Below are positions 46,961 through 54,046 of a stretch of 64,000 nt of DNA, one piece after another (position 1 is the first letter of the stretch; each line of letters begins with the position of its first letter). The position numbers and the translations under genes are program-made. Location of the stretch: assembly GCA_022824465.1 (NCBI GenBank), contig JAJDZV010000008.1:1-64000 (forward strand), given 5' to 3'. Origin of the DNA: Anaerolineae bacterium. Its GTDB lineage: Bacteria > Chloroflexota > Anaerolineae > Aggregatilineales > Phototrophicaceae. The notes under the pieces were generated by a model. The model worked only from the letters and a program-made list of their open reading frames with translations, had not been told where the DNA came from and did not search any database.

Positions 46961-47697
46961 TGCCCGAGGCTCCCTTTGATCCCTTGGAGCAGTCGGAAAG
47001 GCGGCTCAAGGACCAGCCGATCCCGCCCGATTCCACGGAGGCCGCGGCCGACAGCGCACAGGCAGGCGCCACTGCTCGCGCCACATACCGCGGCGCAAGC
47101 GATCCCTTGTTTGGTTTTATCATCGCCGCCGCTCTAAGCGTCGGTTTGACGCCGCTTCTGCCTGGCAACGTCGAACTGCGTTTTTCGCTTGCTTGGGGCG
47201 CCCTTGCCGGCGTCAGCGTACTCTCCTGGCTGCTTGGAAATATGGAGCGTATAGATCAAGAACGGCCTGAGAATCTAGGTTGGGGCATACTCTACGCCGT
47301 TATGCTGGGAATACCGTTCTTGGTTACGCTCAGTCAGCAGGTGTTGGCTCCGGCGGCGGCGCGTCTCTTCCCGGGCATGACAGCCGGCAGCCTGCTTGCT
47401 TTTCTCGTCTTCGTGATGCCGCTCGCCGAGACGCTTTTCTTTCGCGGCTTGCTGCAAGGTCAGCTGGCATTCTGGCTGGTGGGCTTGCTGGCGGCGATGT
47501 GGAATATCGTGCTCTTCTTCCCGGTCATGTGGCAATCCGTCACGGATTTGCCGGCCGTCGCTGTGGTCATCGCCGCACTGCTTCTGATGATGAATTTGCT
47601 TTATGTCTACGTGCGGAAGCGCAACGGCTTGGCATCCAGTTGGATCTGTCAGATCGTCGCCAACCTGATTATCTTGTACATCCCGTTCCTTCAATAG
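46957..47697 (+). CDS. CPBP-like membrane protein lacking catalytic residues
   Basis: Membrane protein of 246 residues with a hydrophilic 45-residue lead and about six TM helices. PLAETLFFRGLLQGQLAFWL resembles the CPBP EExxxR motif but has Ala for the first Glu, and the later His motifs (FxxxH, HxxxN) are not found: the region reads WNIVLFFPVMW and ends QIVANLIILYIP. It is probably a non-proteolytic relative. It is translationally coupled to the threonine aldolase gene (ATGATGA overlap). Confidence 0.6.
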   Translation: MMPEAPFDPLEQSERRLKDQPIPPDSTEAAADSAQAGATARATYRGASDPLFGFIIAAALSVGLTPLLPGNVELRFSLAWGALAGVSVLSWLLGNMERIDQERPENLGWGILYAVMLGIPFLVTLSQQVLAPAAARLFPGMTAGSLLAFLVFVMPLAETLFFRGLLQGQLAFWLVGLLAAMWNIVLFFPVMWQSVTDLPAVAVVIAALLLMMNLLYVYVRKRNGLASSWICQIVANLIILYIPFLQ

Positions 47698-47767
47698 CCA
47701 TTCGCCCTGAGGCCAAAGCCACGAAGATTCAGTTGCGGCTGCAGGCGATTAGTGCCTTGCTTGAAGC

Positions 47768-48481
47768 CTATTCCGCGAGGTGCTCCAGCGGGTCCGGCTT
47801 CGGCAGAGGCTTGACGAATCCAGCGACGAATATCGTCAGCACACCGGTCAGGAAGCCGCCGATATGCGCCCAATGCGCCACATCGGTCTCCACGCCGACC
47901 CATCCCAGAAACTGCAGAGCGTCCATGAGCAGCCAGTAGCCGAGGAAGACCACCGCCGGTAGCTTGATCGTCCAGACGAAGGGACGGAAGAAACCCAGCA
48001 TCGTGCGTACCTTGGCGTTCGGCTTCAGCGCCAGGAAGCCGCCCATGATGCCCGCGATCGCGCCGCTGGCGCCTATGACGAGGCCCGTGTCCGAGACCGT
48101 GCAAACCGTGTTTCCCAGCAAGACATGCGCTACGGTCGCCGCTGCGCCGAAGCCTAAGTATGCCGCCACATATTTGAGGCTGCCCAGGTAGCGCTCCACC
48201 AAGCCGCCAAAGAGGAACAGGAACCACATATTCCCGAGCGCATGCGCCGCGCTGGCATGCAGGAAGAGACTGCGGAATGTATCCAGGCTGGTTGTCGCAA
48301 AAGATTGCTCGCCAATCTTGCAGACTTCCAGCCCGTAGTTCTGCAGCGCCGACTTGAGATAGCCGTCGCCTTTGGCGTCAACCGAGAGCTCCCAGAGGAA
48401 CACCAGCAGGTTGACAGCGATGATTACAATGGTCGCTTTTGGGACCGCCCGGTCGCGCCCGACAATGTTGATGGGAAACAT
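47768..48481 (-). CDS. Rhomboid family intramembrane serine protease (1)
   Basis: Six-TM protein of 237 residues. LFLHASAAHALGNMWFLFLF carries the TM2 His/Asn oxyanion residues, GLVIGASGAIAGIMGGFL the catalytic Ser in GASGA, and AHWAHIGGFLTGVL the catalytic His. All catalytic parts are intact. The extended C-terminus is KPLPKPDPLEHLAE. A second rhomboid gene lies upstream on the same strand. Confidence 0.93.
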   Translation of the reverse strand: MFPINIVGRDRAVPKATIVIIAVNLLVFLWELSVDAKGDGYLKSALQNYGLEVCKIGEQSFATTSLDTFRSLFLHASAAHALGNMWFLFLFGGLVERYLGSLKYVAAYLGFGAAATVAHVLLGNTVCTVSDTGLVIGASGAIAGIMGGFLALKPNAKVRTMLGFFRPFVWTIKLPAVVFLGYWLLMDALQFLGWVGVETDVAHWAHIGGFLTGVLTIFVAGFVKPLPKPDPLEHLAE

Positions 48482-48559
48482 GTCGTAAGCCTCACTATCT
48501 TCGTCGCCTTATACGGTAGCATAGGCGCTTGGTTGCGCGCAAGCCGGCTGACCTGGCTC

Positions 48560-49249
48560 TTACCCTCGCGGAATGCGCGGCGGCATGATGAAAAATGACA
48601 GAAGAAATATCAGCGCCAGCCCGGTGATGAAGCCGCCGACATGACCCCAATGAACATTTATGCGCGGCGCGACCGACCCCACTTGGTAGAAGAACTGCAG
48701 GAAGAACCAATAGATTAGGTATACCCAGGCGGGTACATTGACATCGTAGTTGAACACCTTAAGGATGACGATCTTCGACTTGATGCGGTCGGTGGGAAAC
48801 AAAAAGAGGAAAGCGCCGATGATGCCGGAAATCGCGCCGCTCGAGCCAATCATGTACAGCGGCTCGGCGCAATTGACGCTATCAAATAGCAGATGGCCCA
48901 AGTGTCCGCCGAAACCAACCAACATATAGAAAGCCAGAAAACGCAGGTGGCCCAGATGCTCTTCAATCCGTGAGCCGAATACGTAGAAGATTATGATGTT
49001 AGACGTGAGATGCACAAAACTCATGTGGAGAAAGATGCTGCGAATGCCATCGAGCAAAGTCGCCGCCAGCGGCTGAACGCGCACCGCGCAGATATCCAGC
49101 GCATAGTTGCGGTAGACCTCTTCCAGCGACAAGCCGCCAAGAAATGCGAATAACACTACAAAGGCAAAGGACAGCACATTGGCCGCCGTGACGAAGAAGG
49201 CCACGTATGGTCGATAATTCGTCGTGCCGACGATCTTATAGGGGATCAT
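48560..49249 (-). CDS. Rhomboid family intramembrane serine protease (2)
   Basis: 229 residues, clearly related to the adjacent rhomboid. IFLHMSFVHLTSNIIIFYVF, the nucleophile motif MIGSSGAISGIIGAFL and VHWGHVGGFITGL supply the oxyanion, Ser and His sites. Both proteins begin with a similar M-P-x-x-I-V-G phrase and have a large L1 loop after TM1. The pair is probably co-transcribed and arose by duplication. Confidence 0.93.
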   Translation of the reverse strand: MIPYKIVGTTNYRPYVAFFVTAANVLSFAFVVLFAFLGGLSLEEVYRNYALDICAVRVQPLAATLLDGIRSIFLHMSFVHLTSNIIIFYVFGSRIEEHLGHLRFLAFYMLVGFGGHLGHLLFDSVNCAEPLYMIGSSGAISGIIGAFLFLFPTDRIKSKIVILKVFNYDVNVPAWVYLIYWFFLQFFYQVGSVAPRINVHWGHVGGFITGLALIFLLSFFIMPPRIPRG

Positions 49250-49346
49250 GGCGTCGCGCTGCGATTCACCTGCGCTTACAGCTTAGCACAGTCGACGGCA
49301 GAGCGGCAAACGCGCGCCTCAAGGCCGAAACGCGCGCCTCAATGAA

Positions 49347-50483
49347 CTAGCGCTCGTCCATCGGGACAAACTCGCGGTCGTGCGGACCAACATAATTCGC
49401 CTTGGGACGAATCAGGCGCCCGCCCATTTGCGCAACCACATGAGCAGACCAGCCCGCTATCCGCGACATCGCGAACAGCGGCGTGAACATGTCAACGTCC
49501 AAGCCCAGCATATAGAGCACGATGGCGCTGTAATAGTCCACGTTGGGGTAAAGATTGCGCTGCACGAAGTAGTCATCGGCGCGCGCCGTCTCTTCCAGCT
49601 TTACTGCCACATCCAGCCATTTGCGCTCGCCGGAGCTTTCCGCCAGCGCTTCCGCATGACGCCTCAAGATGCCTGCGCGCGGATCATTCGACTTGTAAAC
49701 CCGGTGGCCGATGCCCATGATGCGGCGCTTGCCCGTCTTGATGTTGGCCTCGAACCAGGGCGCGACATTGTCCACCGCGCCAATCTCGAGGAACATTCTC
49801 ATTGCTTCCGAATTGGCGCCGCCATGGGATGGACCCTTCAGCGCGCTGATGCCGGCGACGATCGCGCTGTGCAAGTCGGAACCGGTGGCGGCGACGACGC
49901 GCGTGGCGAAGGTGCTAGCATTCATTCCGTGCTCAGCCAGCAAGACGAGATACACATTCAACGCGGCGCAGGCGGTCGCGTCGGGCGCGTCGCCCGACAT
50001 CATATAGACGAAATTCTCGGCGACGCTCAGGTCCCTGCGCGGCACAATCGGCACTTGTCCGTCGACGATCCGCATCCAGGCCGCGCATATCGTGGTGATC
50101 TGGCCCGTCAAGCGAAAAGCTTTGGCTTTGGCGGCTTCTTTGTCGCTCAGATTCTCGGCGTCGGGGTCAAAGGCTGAAAGCATGGAGACAGCGGTTCGCA
50201 AGACAGCCATCGCGGGCGTATCCGCGGGCAGCGACTTCATCATTGCGATGACGGCATCCGGGATCGCCGCCTTCGCCGCGACAGTCTCGCGCAGGCATTC
50301 GTATTCGGCGCGACTAGGCAGACGCTCGTTGAATAGCAGAAACAGGATTTCTTCAAACGAGGTGTTTTCGGCGAGGTCTTCTATGGCGTAGCCATTATAA
50401 ATTAGCTTTCCGATGCTGCCGTCAATATAGCTGGTGCTGATATCGGCGACGACTGCGCCATCAAGCCCGCCCCTGTCTGTCAT
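49347..50483 (-). CDS. gltA: Citrate synthase
   Basis: Condenses acetyl-CoA and oxaloacetate at the entry of the TCA cycle. The start at ATG 50483 has AAAGGAG ahead; the track's extra 53 residues overlap the promoter. The 378-residue protein is the short (type I, archaeal/Gram-positive-like) form. Active-site motifs: AEHGMNASTFATRVVAAT (His), LKGPSHGGANSEAM (His), MGIGHRVYKSNDPRA (His/Arg) and PNVDYYSAIVLYMLGL (Asp). A 2-methylcitrate synthase activity cannot be excluded. Confidence 0.93.
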   Translation of the reverse strand: MTDRGGLDGAVVADISTSYIDGSIGKLIYNGYAIEDLAENTSFEEILFLLFNERLPSRAEYECLRETVAAKAAIPDAVIAMMKSLPADTPAMAVLRTAVSMLSAFDPDAENLSDKEAAKAKAFRLTGQITTICAAWMRIVDGQVPIVPRRDLSVAENFVYMMSGDAPDATACAALNVYLVLLAEHGMNASTFATRVVAATGSDLHSAIVAGISALKGPSHGGANSEAMRMFLEIGAVDNVAPWFEANIKTGKRRIMGIGHRVYKSNDPRAGILRRHAEALAESSGERKWLDVAVKLEETARADDYFVQRNLYPNVDYYSAIVLYMLGLDVDMFTPLFAMSRIAGWSAHVVAQMGGRLIRPKANYVGPHDREFVPMDER

Positions 50484-50535
50484 ATACCGGTTCTCCTTTG
50501 TGCCGCTGGCGCCGGCCGCGAATTCAATGCGCGCT

Positions 50536-50564
50536 AGTATAGCACTCGGCAATTTGAGCTTCAA
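50536..50564 (-). promoter_or_regulatory. Candidate gltA promoter
   Basis: Minus strand TTGAAG, 17 bases, TATACT preceded by TGC. The predicted start near 50529 gives a 46-base leader for citrate synthase. Confidence 0.65.
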
Positions 50565-50604
50565 TATACATAAATGGCTTAGCGCTGCCTCGCGAAAACT
50601 GCCG

Positions 50605-50633
50605 TTGCAACTGCCGCGGACCTGTGATAATCT
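50605..50633 (+). promoter_or_regulatory. Promoter of the cysteine leader/Mec-CysO-MoeZ operon
   Basis: TTGCAA at 50605-50610, 17 bases, TAATCT at 50628-50633 (or GATAAT at 50626-50631). The start predicted six to eight bases later falls at about 50638-50641, on or just before the leader ATG. The leader ORF would therefore be translated from a leaderless or nearly leaderless mRNA; no ribosome binding site is visible ahead of it. Confidence 0.6.
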
Positions 50634-50640
50634 CACCGGC

Positions 50641-50739
50641 ATGACCCTTAATCTTCAATTGGAAGTCTTGAATCAGCCCTGTTGTTGTCTCAGCAGCGAC
50701 GAAGTGGCGCCTGCCCGCGTCGGGAATGAGGTTGTCTAA
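50641..50739 (+). CDS. Polycysteine leader peptide (attenuator ORF)
   Basis: ORF of 32 codons, visible only as the tail of a longer track ORF. It contains three consecutive Cys codons (TGT TGT TGT, 50680-50688) in the context NQPCCCLSS. Its TAA (50737-50739) lies 33 bases before a terminator hairpin and 90 bases before a cysteine-related operon. Immediately after the Cys codons CTCAGC (50689-50694) can pair with GCTGAG (50741-50746). GCTGAGGCTG (50741-50750) can alternatively pair in nine of ten positions with CAGCCCCAGC (50779-50788), which overlaps the terminator. This is the classic layout for ribosome-mediated attenuation sensing charged Cys-tRNA. The peptide itself needs no other function. 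Polycysteine leaders on cysteine genes are documented in mycobacteria. Confidence 0.75.
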   Translation: MTLNLQLEVLNQPCCCLSSDEVAPARVGNEVV

Positions 50740-50772
50740 AGCTGAGGCTGAACAAGCTAAGCCCAAGCGGAC

Positions 50773-50805
50773 AAGAGCCAGCCCCAGCGGTTGGCTCTTT
50801 TGATT
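50773..50805 (+). terminator. Intrinsic attenuator terminator
   Basis: AAGAGCCA (50773-50780) pairs perfectly with TGGCTCTT (50792-50799) around an 11-base loop and is followed by TTTTGATT. It lies between the leader ORF and the first structural gene, so it would stop transcription before the operon unless disrupted by the alternative pairing with 50741-50750. Confidence 0.8.
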
Positions 50806-50828
50806 ATTCGGCGAGAAACGGAGCAGCA

Positions 50829-51311
50829 ATGAGCCGCATATACCTAAGCGAATCACAGAACCGGCGCATATCCGCGCACTTGGAGTCCGCCTATCCCCAC
50901 GAGGGCGCTGGCTTTCTACTCGGTCATTTCGTCGATGGGTATATCGCCGCCACTGATGTGGTGATTGACGACGTCATTCCTTCCGAAAACTCCAGCGCGG
51001 AAGACGAGCGGCATCACCGTTTTGTGATGACGCCGCAAGCCTGGATGCGCCTGGAAGACGAAGCAGACAGACGGGGCTTGAGACTGGTCGGCTGCTTTCA
51101 TAGTCACCCGGACGCGCCCGCGATTCCCTCAGCCTTTGACCGTGAACACGCGCTGCCAAACTTCCTCTACATGATCGTTTCAGTCAACGCGGGGCGGGCA
51201 GGGGAACTGCGTTCCTGGGAGATCTCGCGTGACAACCAGGTCGAGCACATTTGCGCGGTCGTCAGCGACGACGAATGGCGAAAGATAATGAAGTGGCAGA
51301 CTGTCAATTAG
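50829..51311 (+). CDS. JAMM/MPN+ metalloprotease (Mec-like, M67 family)
   Basis: Zinc isopeptidase-type protein of 160 residues with a full JAMM site: E25 in PHEGAGFLLG and H91-x-H93-x7-S101-xx-D104 in CFHSHPDAPAIPSAFD. In M. tuberculosis the homologous Mec releases cysteine from CysO-cysteine; in the Qbs system a JAMM protein trims the carrier. Here it precedes a CysO-like carrier by 18 bases, and a MoeZ-like activator follows. It is preceded by CGGAG and by the Cys attenuator. Trimming of the carrier, cysteine release, or both are possible. Confidence 0.9.
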   Translation: MSRIYLSESQNRRISAHLESAYPHEGAGFLLGHFVDGYIAATDVVIDDVIPSENSSAEDERHHRFVMTPQAWMRLEDEADRRGLRLVGCFHSHPDAPAIPSAFDREHALPNFLYMIVSVNAGRAGELRSWEISRDNQVEHICAVVSDDEWRKIMKWQTVN

Positions 51312-51329
51312 ACTGAAAAGGAGTTGAGC

Positions 51330-51605
51330 ATGGCGAAAATCCGTATTCCGACGCCGCTACGCGCCTTCACCGGTGGCGCGGCCGACATTGATGTCGCTGG
51401 CGCTACCGTGGGCGCGGCGCTTTCGAGCCTTGTCGAGCAACACCCGGAATTGCGCGACCACTTGTTTGAAAAGGACGAACTGCGCAGCTTTGTCAACGTA
51501 TTCATCGGCGACGAAGATATTCGCTTCTTGCAAGGCTTGGATACTGAGATCGCCGCTGGCGAAAGTCTGCGAATCATCCCAAGCATCGCCGGCGGGCGCG
51601 GCTAG
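51330..51605 (+). CDS. CysO/MoaD-like sulfur carrier protein with GGRG terminus
   Basis: Ubiquitin-like beta-grasp protein of 91 residues. MAKIRIPTPLRAFTGGAADI opens like CysO; RSFVNVFIGDEDIRFLQGLD and SLRIIPSIAGGRG complete the family pattern. A mature sulfur carrier must end in Gly-Gly. This one has two extra residues (Arg-Gly) after the GG at 88-89, so processing is required before adenylation and thiocarboxylation. ATG 51330 follows AAGGAG with good spacing. Its function is inferred from neighbours: sulfur delivery for cysteine synthesis via MoeZ-type activation. A cysM-like synthase is not in the window. Confidence 0.85.
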   Translation: MAKIRIPTPLRAFTGGAADIDVAGATVGAALSSLVEQHPELRDHLFEKDELRSFVNVFIGDEDIRFLQGLDTEIAAGESLRIIPSIAGGRG

Positions 51606-51622
51606 AAAATGGAGCAACGAGA

Positions 51623-52867
51623 ATGAACAAAATTCATGCGCGCTTGGCCGACCTCAGCCACGACGAGGTACGCCGCTACAGCCGCCACGTAATCATGCCC
51701 GAAGTCGGCATGGAAGGGCAGCGCCGCTTGAAAGCCTCATCCGTCCTGCTAATTGGCACGGGAGGCTTGGGCAGTCCGCTGGCGCTATACCTCGCGGCCG
51801 CCGGCATCGGGCGCATCGGCTTGGTCGACTACGACGTGGTAGACTTCACCAATCTACAACGCCAAGTCATCCACGGGGTCAGCACCGTCGGCCTCTCCAA
51901 ACTGGATAGCGCCGCGACCCGCATGCTCGATCTCAATCCCGACATCGTTGTGGTCAAGTATAACGAGCCGCTCACCTCGGAGAATGCCCTGCGCATATTC
52001 AGCCAGGATTGGGACATCGTCATCGACGGCACCGATAACTTCCCTACGCGCTATCTTGTGAATGATGCCTGTGTCAAGCTTGGCATTCCAAACGTATACG
52101 GCAGTATTTTCCGCTTCGAAGGCCAACTCAGCGTCTTCTATGGCGAGAAAGGTCCCTGCTACCGCTGCATGTTCCCCGAGCCGCCGCCACCGGGCTTGGT
52201 TCCCAGTTGCGCGGAAGGCGGCGTCCTGGGCATTCTGCCCGGCACCATCGGCACCATGCAGGCGACCGAAGCAATCAAGCTGCTGCTTGGCATTGGCGAT
52301 CCCATGATCGGCCGGATGATGCTCTACGATGCGCTGGAATTGAGCTTCCATACCATCAAAATCCGCAAGGATCCCACGTGCCCGGTTTGCAGTGTCCCCA
52401 AAGAAGACATCGTGCTGATAGACTACGAGCAATTCTGCGGCATGCCGGCGCATGACCACAGCGAATACAGCACGGTCGAAGACGCTGACGATATCAGTAT
52501 CAAATCGGTCTCCGTTCATGATATGCGCGCGGCGCTGGAAAATGGCGATGACGTGGTCGTCATAGACGTCCGCGATCCACATGAATGGGACATCAGCGCG
52601 ATCGACGGCGCCCTCCGCATTCCCAAACCGGATATCCAGTTGGCCAAGAACGGAATCCAGGCCGGGCGCAAGCTATGGGAAGAGACCGTCTTGCTCGAGA
52701 TTCCCAAAGACAAGACGCTCTACGTCCATTGTCGCTCGGGAAAGCGCAGCGCCGATAGCATCGCCTACTTGTCGGAAATCGGCTATGACCTGGACAAGAT
52801 GTACAACGTTGAAGGCGGCATCCTGGCTTGGGCTGACGAAATCGACCCGGAGATGCCGAAGTATTAA
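51623..52867 (+). CDS. MoeZ-like E1 adenylyltransferase-rhodanese fusion
   Basis: Protein of 414 residues that adenylates and sulfurates a beta-grasp carrier. The ThiF/MoeB domain (about 1-265) has RYSRHVIMPEVGMEGQRRLK, the nucleotide loop LIGTGGLGSPLALYLAAAG, DGTDNFPTRYLVNDAC, and zinc cysteines CYRC and CPVC. The rhodanese domain (about 300-414) has VIDVRDPHEW and active Cys370 in HCRSGKRSADS. In M. tuberculosis MoeZ thiocarboxylates CysO. The operon order Mec, CysO, MoeZ thus places the whole cycle together. Roles for ThiS or MoaD cannot be excluded. Confidence 0.93.
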   Translation: MNKIHARLADLSHDEVRRYSRHVIMPEVGMEGQRRLKASSVLLIGTGGLGSPLALYLAAAGIGRIGLVDYDVVDFTNLQRQVIHGVSTVGLSKLDSAATRMLDLNPDIVVVKYNEPLTSENALRIFSQDWDIVIDGTDNFPTRYLVNDACVKLGIPNVYGSIFRFEGQLSVFYGEKGPCYRCMFPEPPPPGLVPSCAEGGVLGILPGTIGTMQATEAIKLLLGIGDPMIGRMMLYDALELSFHTIKIRKDPTCPVCSVPKEDIVLIDYEQFCGMPAHDHSEYSTVEDADDISIKSVSVHDMRAALENGDDVVVIDVRDPHEWDISAIDGALRIPKPDIQLAKNGIQAGRKLWEETVLLEIPKDKTLYVHCRSGKRSADSIAYLSEIGYDLDKMYNVEGGILAWADEIDPEMPKY

Positions 52868-52889
52868 CTCATTCCGCTATACTGAAAAT

Positions 52890-52917
52890 GTAGGGGCGAC
52901 GCGGTGAGTCGCCCACG
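52890..52917. repeat. Dispersed hairpin repeat, variant copy B
   Basis: GTAGGGGCGACGCGGTGAGT-CGCCCACG, with GGGCGAC/GTCGCCC arms, downstream of the moeZ-like gene and between convergent genes. It may act as a bidirectional terminator-like hairpin. Related to copies at 19709, 56866 and 57208. Confidence 0.65.
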
Positions 52918-52998
52918 AAGAACACTATAGCCCGATTTGATATAGCATTGCCTGAGTCCTCACTCGGATCCGCATCTAGCGACTTTGTGGATGGGGCG

Positions 52999-54045
52999 CT
53001 AGCCCGCCATCAACTGCCGCATCAATCCGTCCAGCACCGCCTCCGAAGGACGCAGGTTCGCCTCGTCCAGTTGCGCCAAGGGTGTCTCCACCAGCTCTTC
53101 CGTATCCGCCAATGTCGGCCGCGGCTCTTCATAGTAAATCAGCCCGGTGGAGAAGATCTGCTCGCGCATCGAGCGCTCCAGCACATCCAAGGCCATGCGT
53201 TTGTTGCGCGGATCGTGCTCGTTGTCCAACTTCTTCAAGCGCACAAAGCTGCCATCGTGCATTTCGACATCAATGATGTCGCCCGCTTCATAGTCGTCGA
53301 TCTTGATCTCCTCCTGGGCATGGACATAATCCGGCGCCAGGATCTGAATCTCGTGCAGCGGAATCTCGTGGTCGCGGCCATACGGATAACTCTTGGTCGA
53401 TGTTTCGGCGTTGTTGAAAGTGACGCAGGGGCTGATGATATCCAGCACTGCCGTGCCTCGATGCCGGACCGCCGCCTGCAGCAAAGCCTGCACCTGCTTG
53501 GCATCGCCGCTGAAGCTGCGCGCGACGAAGGTGGCGCCCGCGATGACCGCCTCCAGGGCGAGATCAATCGGCGGCATGTGGTTTGTGCCGTAATACTTTA
53601 GGAATTGTCCTTCGTCGGCGGTGGCGGAAAACTGCCCCTTGGTTAGCCCATAAACGCCGTTGTTCTCGATGATGTAGATGAAGGGCACATTCCGCCGGAT
53701 GACATGCTTGAATTGTCCCATTCCGATTGAGCCGCTGTCGCCGTCGCCGCTGACCGCGATGCATTCAAGCTCGGTGTTCGCTAGCAGCGCGCCAGTGACC
53801 ACCGACGGCATGCGTCCGTGCAACGCGTTGAAACCATGCGACCCGCCCAAGAAGTAAGCCGGCGTCTTGCTCGAGCAGCCGATGCCGCTGACCTTGATGA
53901 TCTTGTGCTGCTCCAAGCCCAGTTCGTAAGCCATGCTGATGAGCTGATTCGAGATTGAATCGTGCCCGCAGCCGGGGCAAAGCGTACTCGGTCTGCCTCT
54001 GTATTCGTTGCGGCTCAAGCCCAGGTGATTTGTCCGTGGCGGCAT
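52999..54045 (-). CDS. korB: 2-oxoacid:ferredoxin oxidoreductase, beta subunit
   Basis: TPP-binding subunit of 348 residues. The N-terminus STLCPGCGHDSISNQLISMA holds the cluster/TPP Cys pair, followed by KVSGIGCSSKTPAYFLGGSH and HGRMPSVVTGALLANTELEC. The TPP motif is VSGDGDSGSIGMGQFKHVIR and ENNGVYGLTKGQFS. It fits KorB/2-oxoglutarate type better than pyruvate type, but the 2-oxoacid is not proven. It pairs with the alpha gene one base away; no separate gamma or delta ferredoxin subunit is present. Confidence 0.9.
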   Translation of the reverse strand: MPPRTNHLGLSRNEYRGRPSTLCPGCGHDSISNQLISMAYELGLEQHKIIKVSGIGCSSKTPAYFLGGSHGFNALHGRMPSVVTGALLANTELECIAVSGDGDSGSIGMGQFKHVIRRNVPFIYIIENNGVYGLTKGQFSATADEGQFLKYYGTNHMPPIDLALEAVIAGATFVARSFSGDAKQVQALLQAAVRHRGTAVLDIISPCVTFNNAETSTKSYPYGRDHEIPLHEIQILAPDYVHAQEEIKIDDYEAGDIIDVEMHDGSFVRLKKLDNEHDPRNKRMALDVLERSMREQIFSTGLIYYEEPRPTLADTEELVETPLAQLDEANLRPSEAVLDGLMRQLMAG

Positions 54046-54046
54046 A

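Noticed and set aside
49380-50177. Plus-strand ORF of 265 residues
   Set aside because: Antisense to citrate synthase, which has all active-site motifs.
50434-50739. The full 101-residue track ORF ending at 50739
   Set aside because: Its first two thirds overlap the gltA start and promoter; only the last 32 codons after the promoter at 50605-50633 make sense as the leader peptide.
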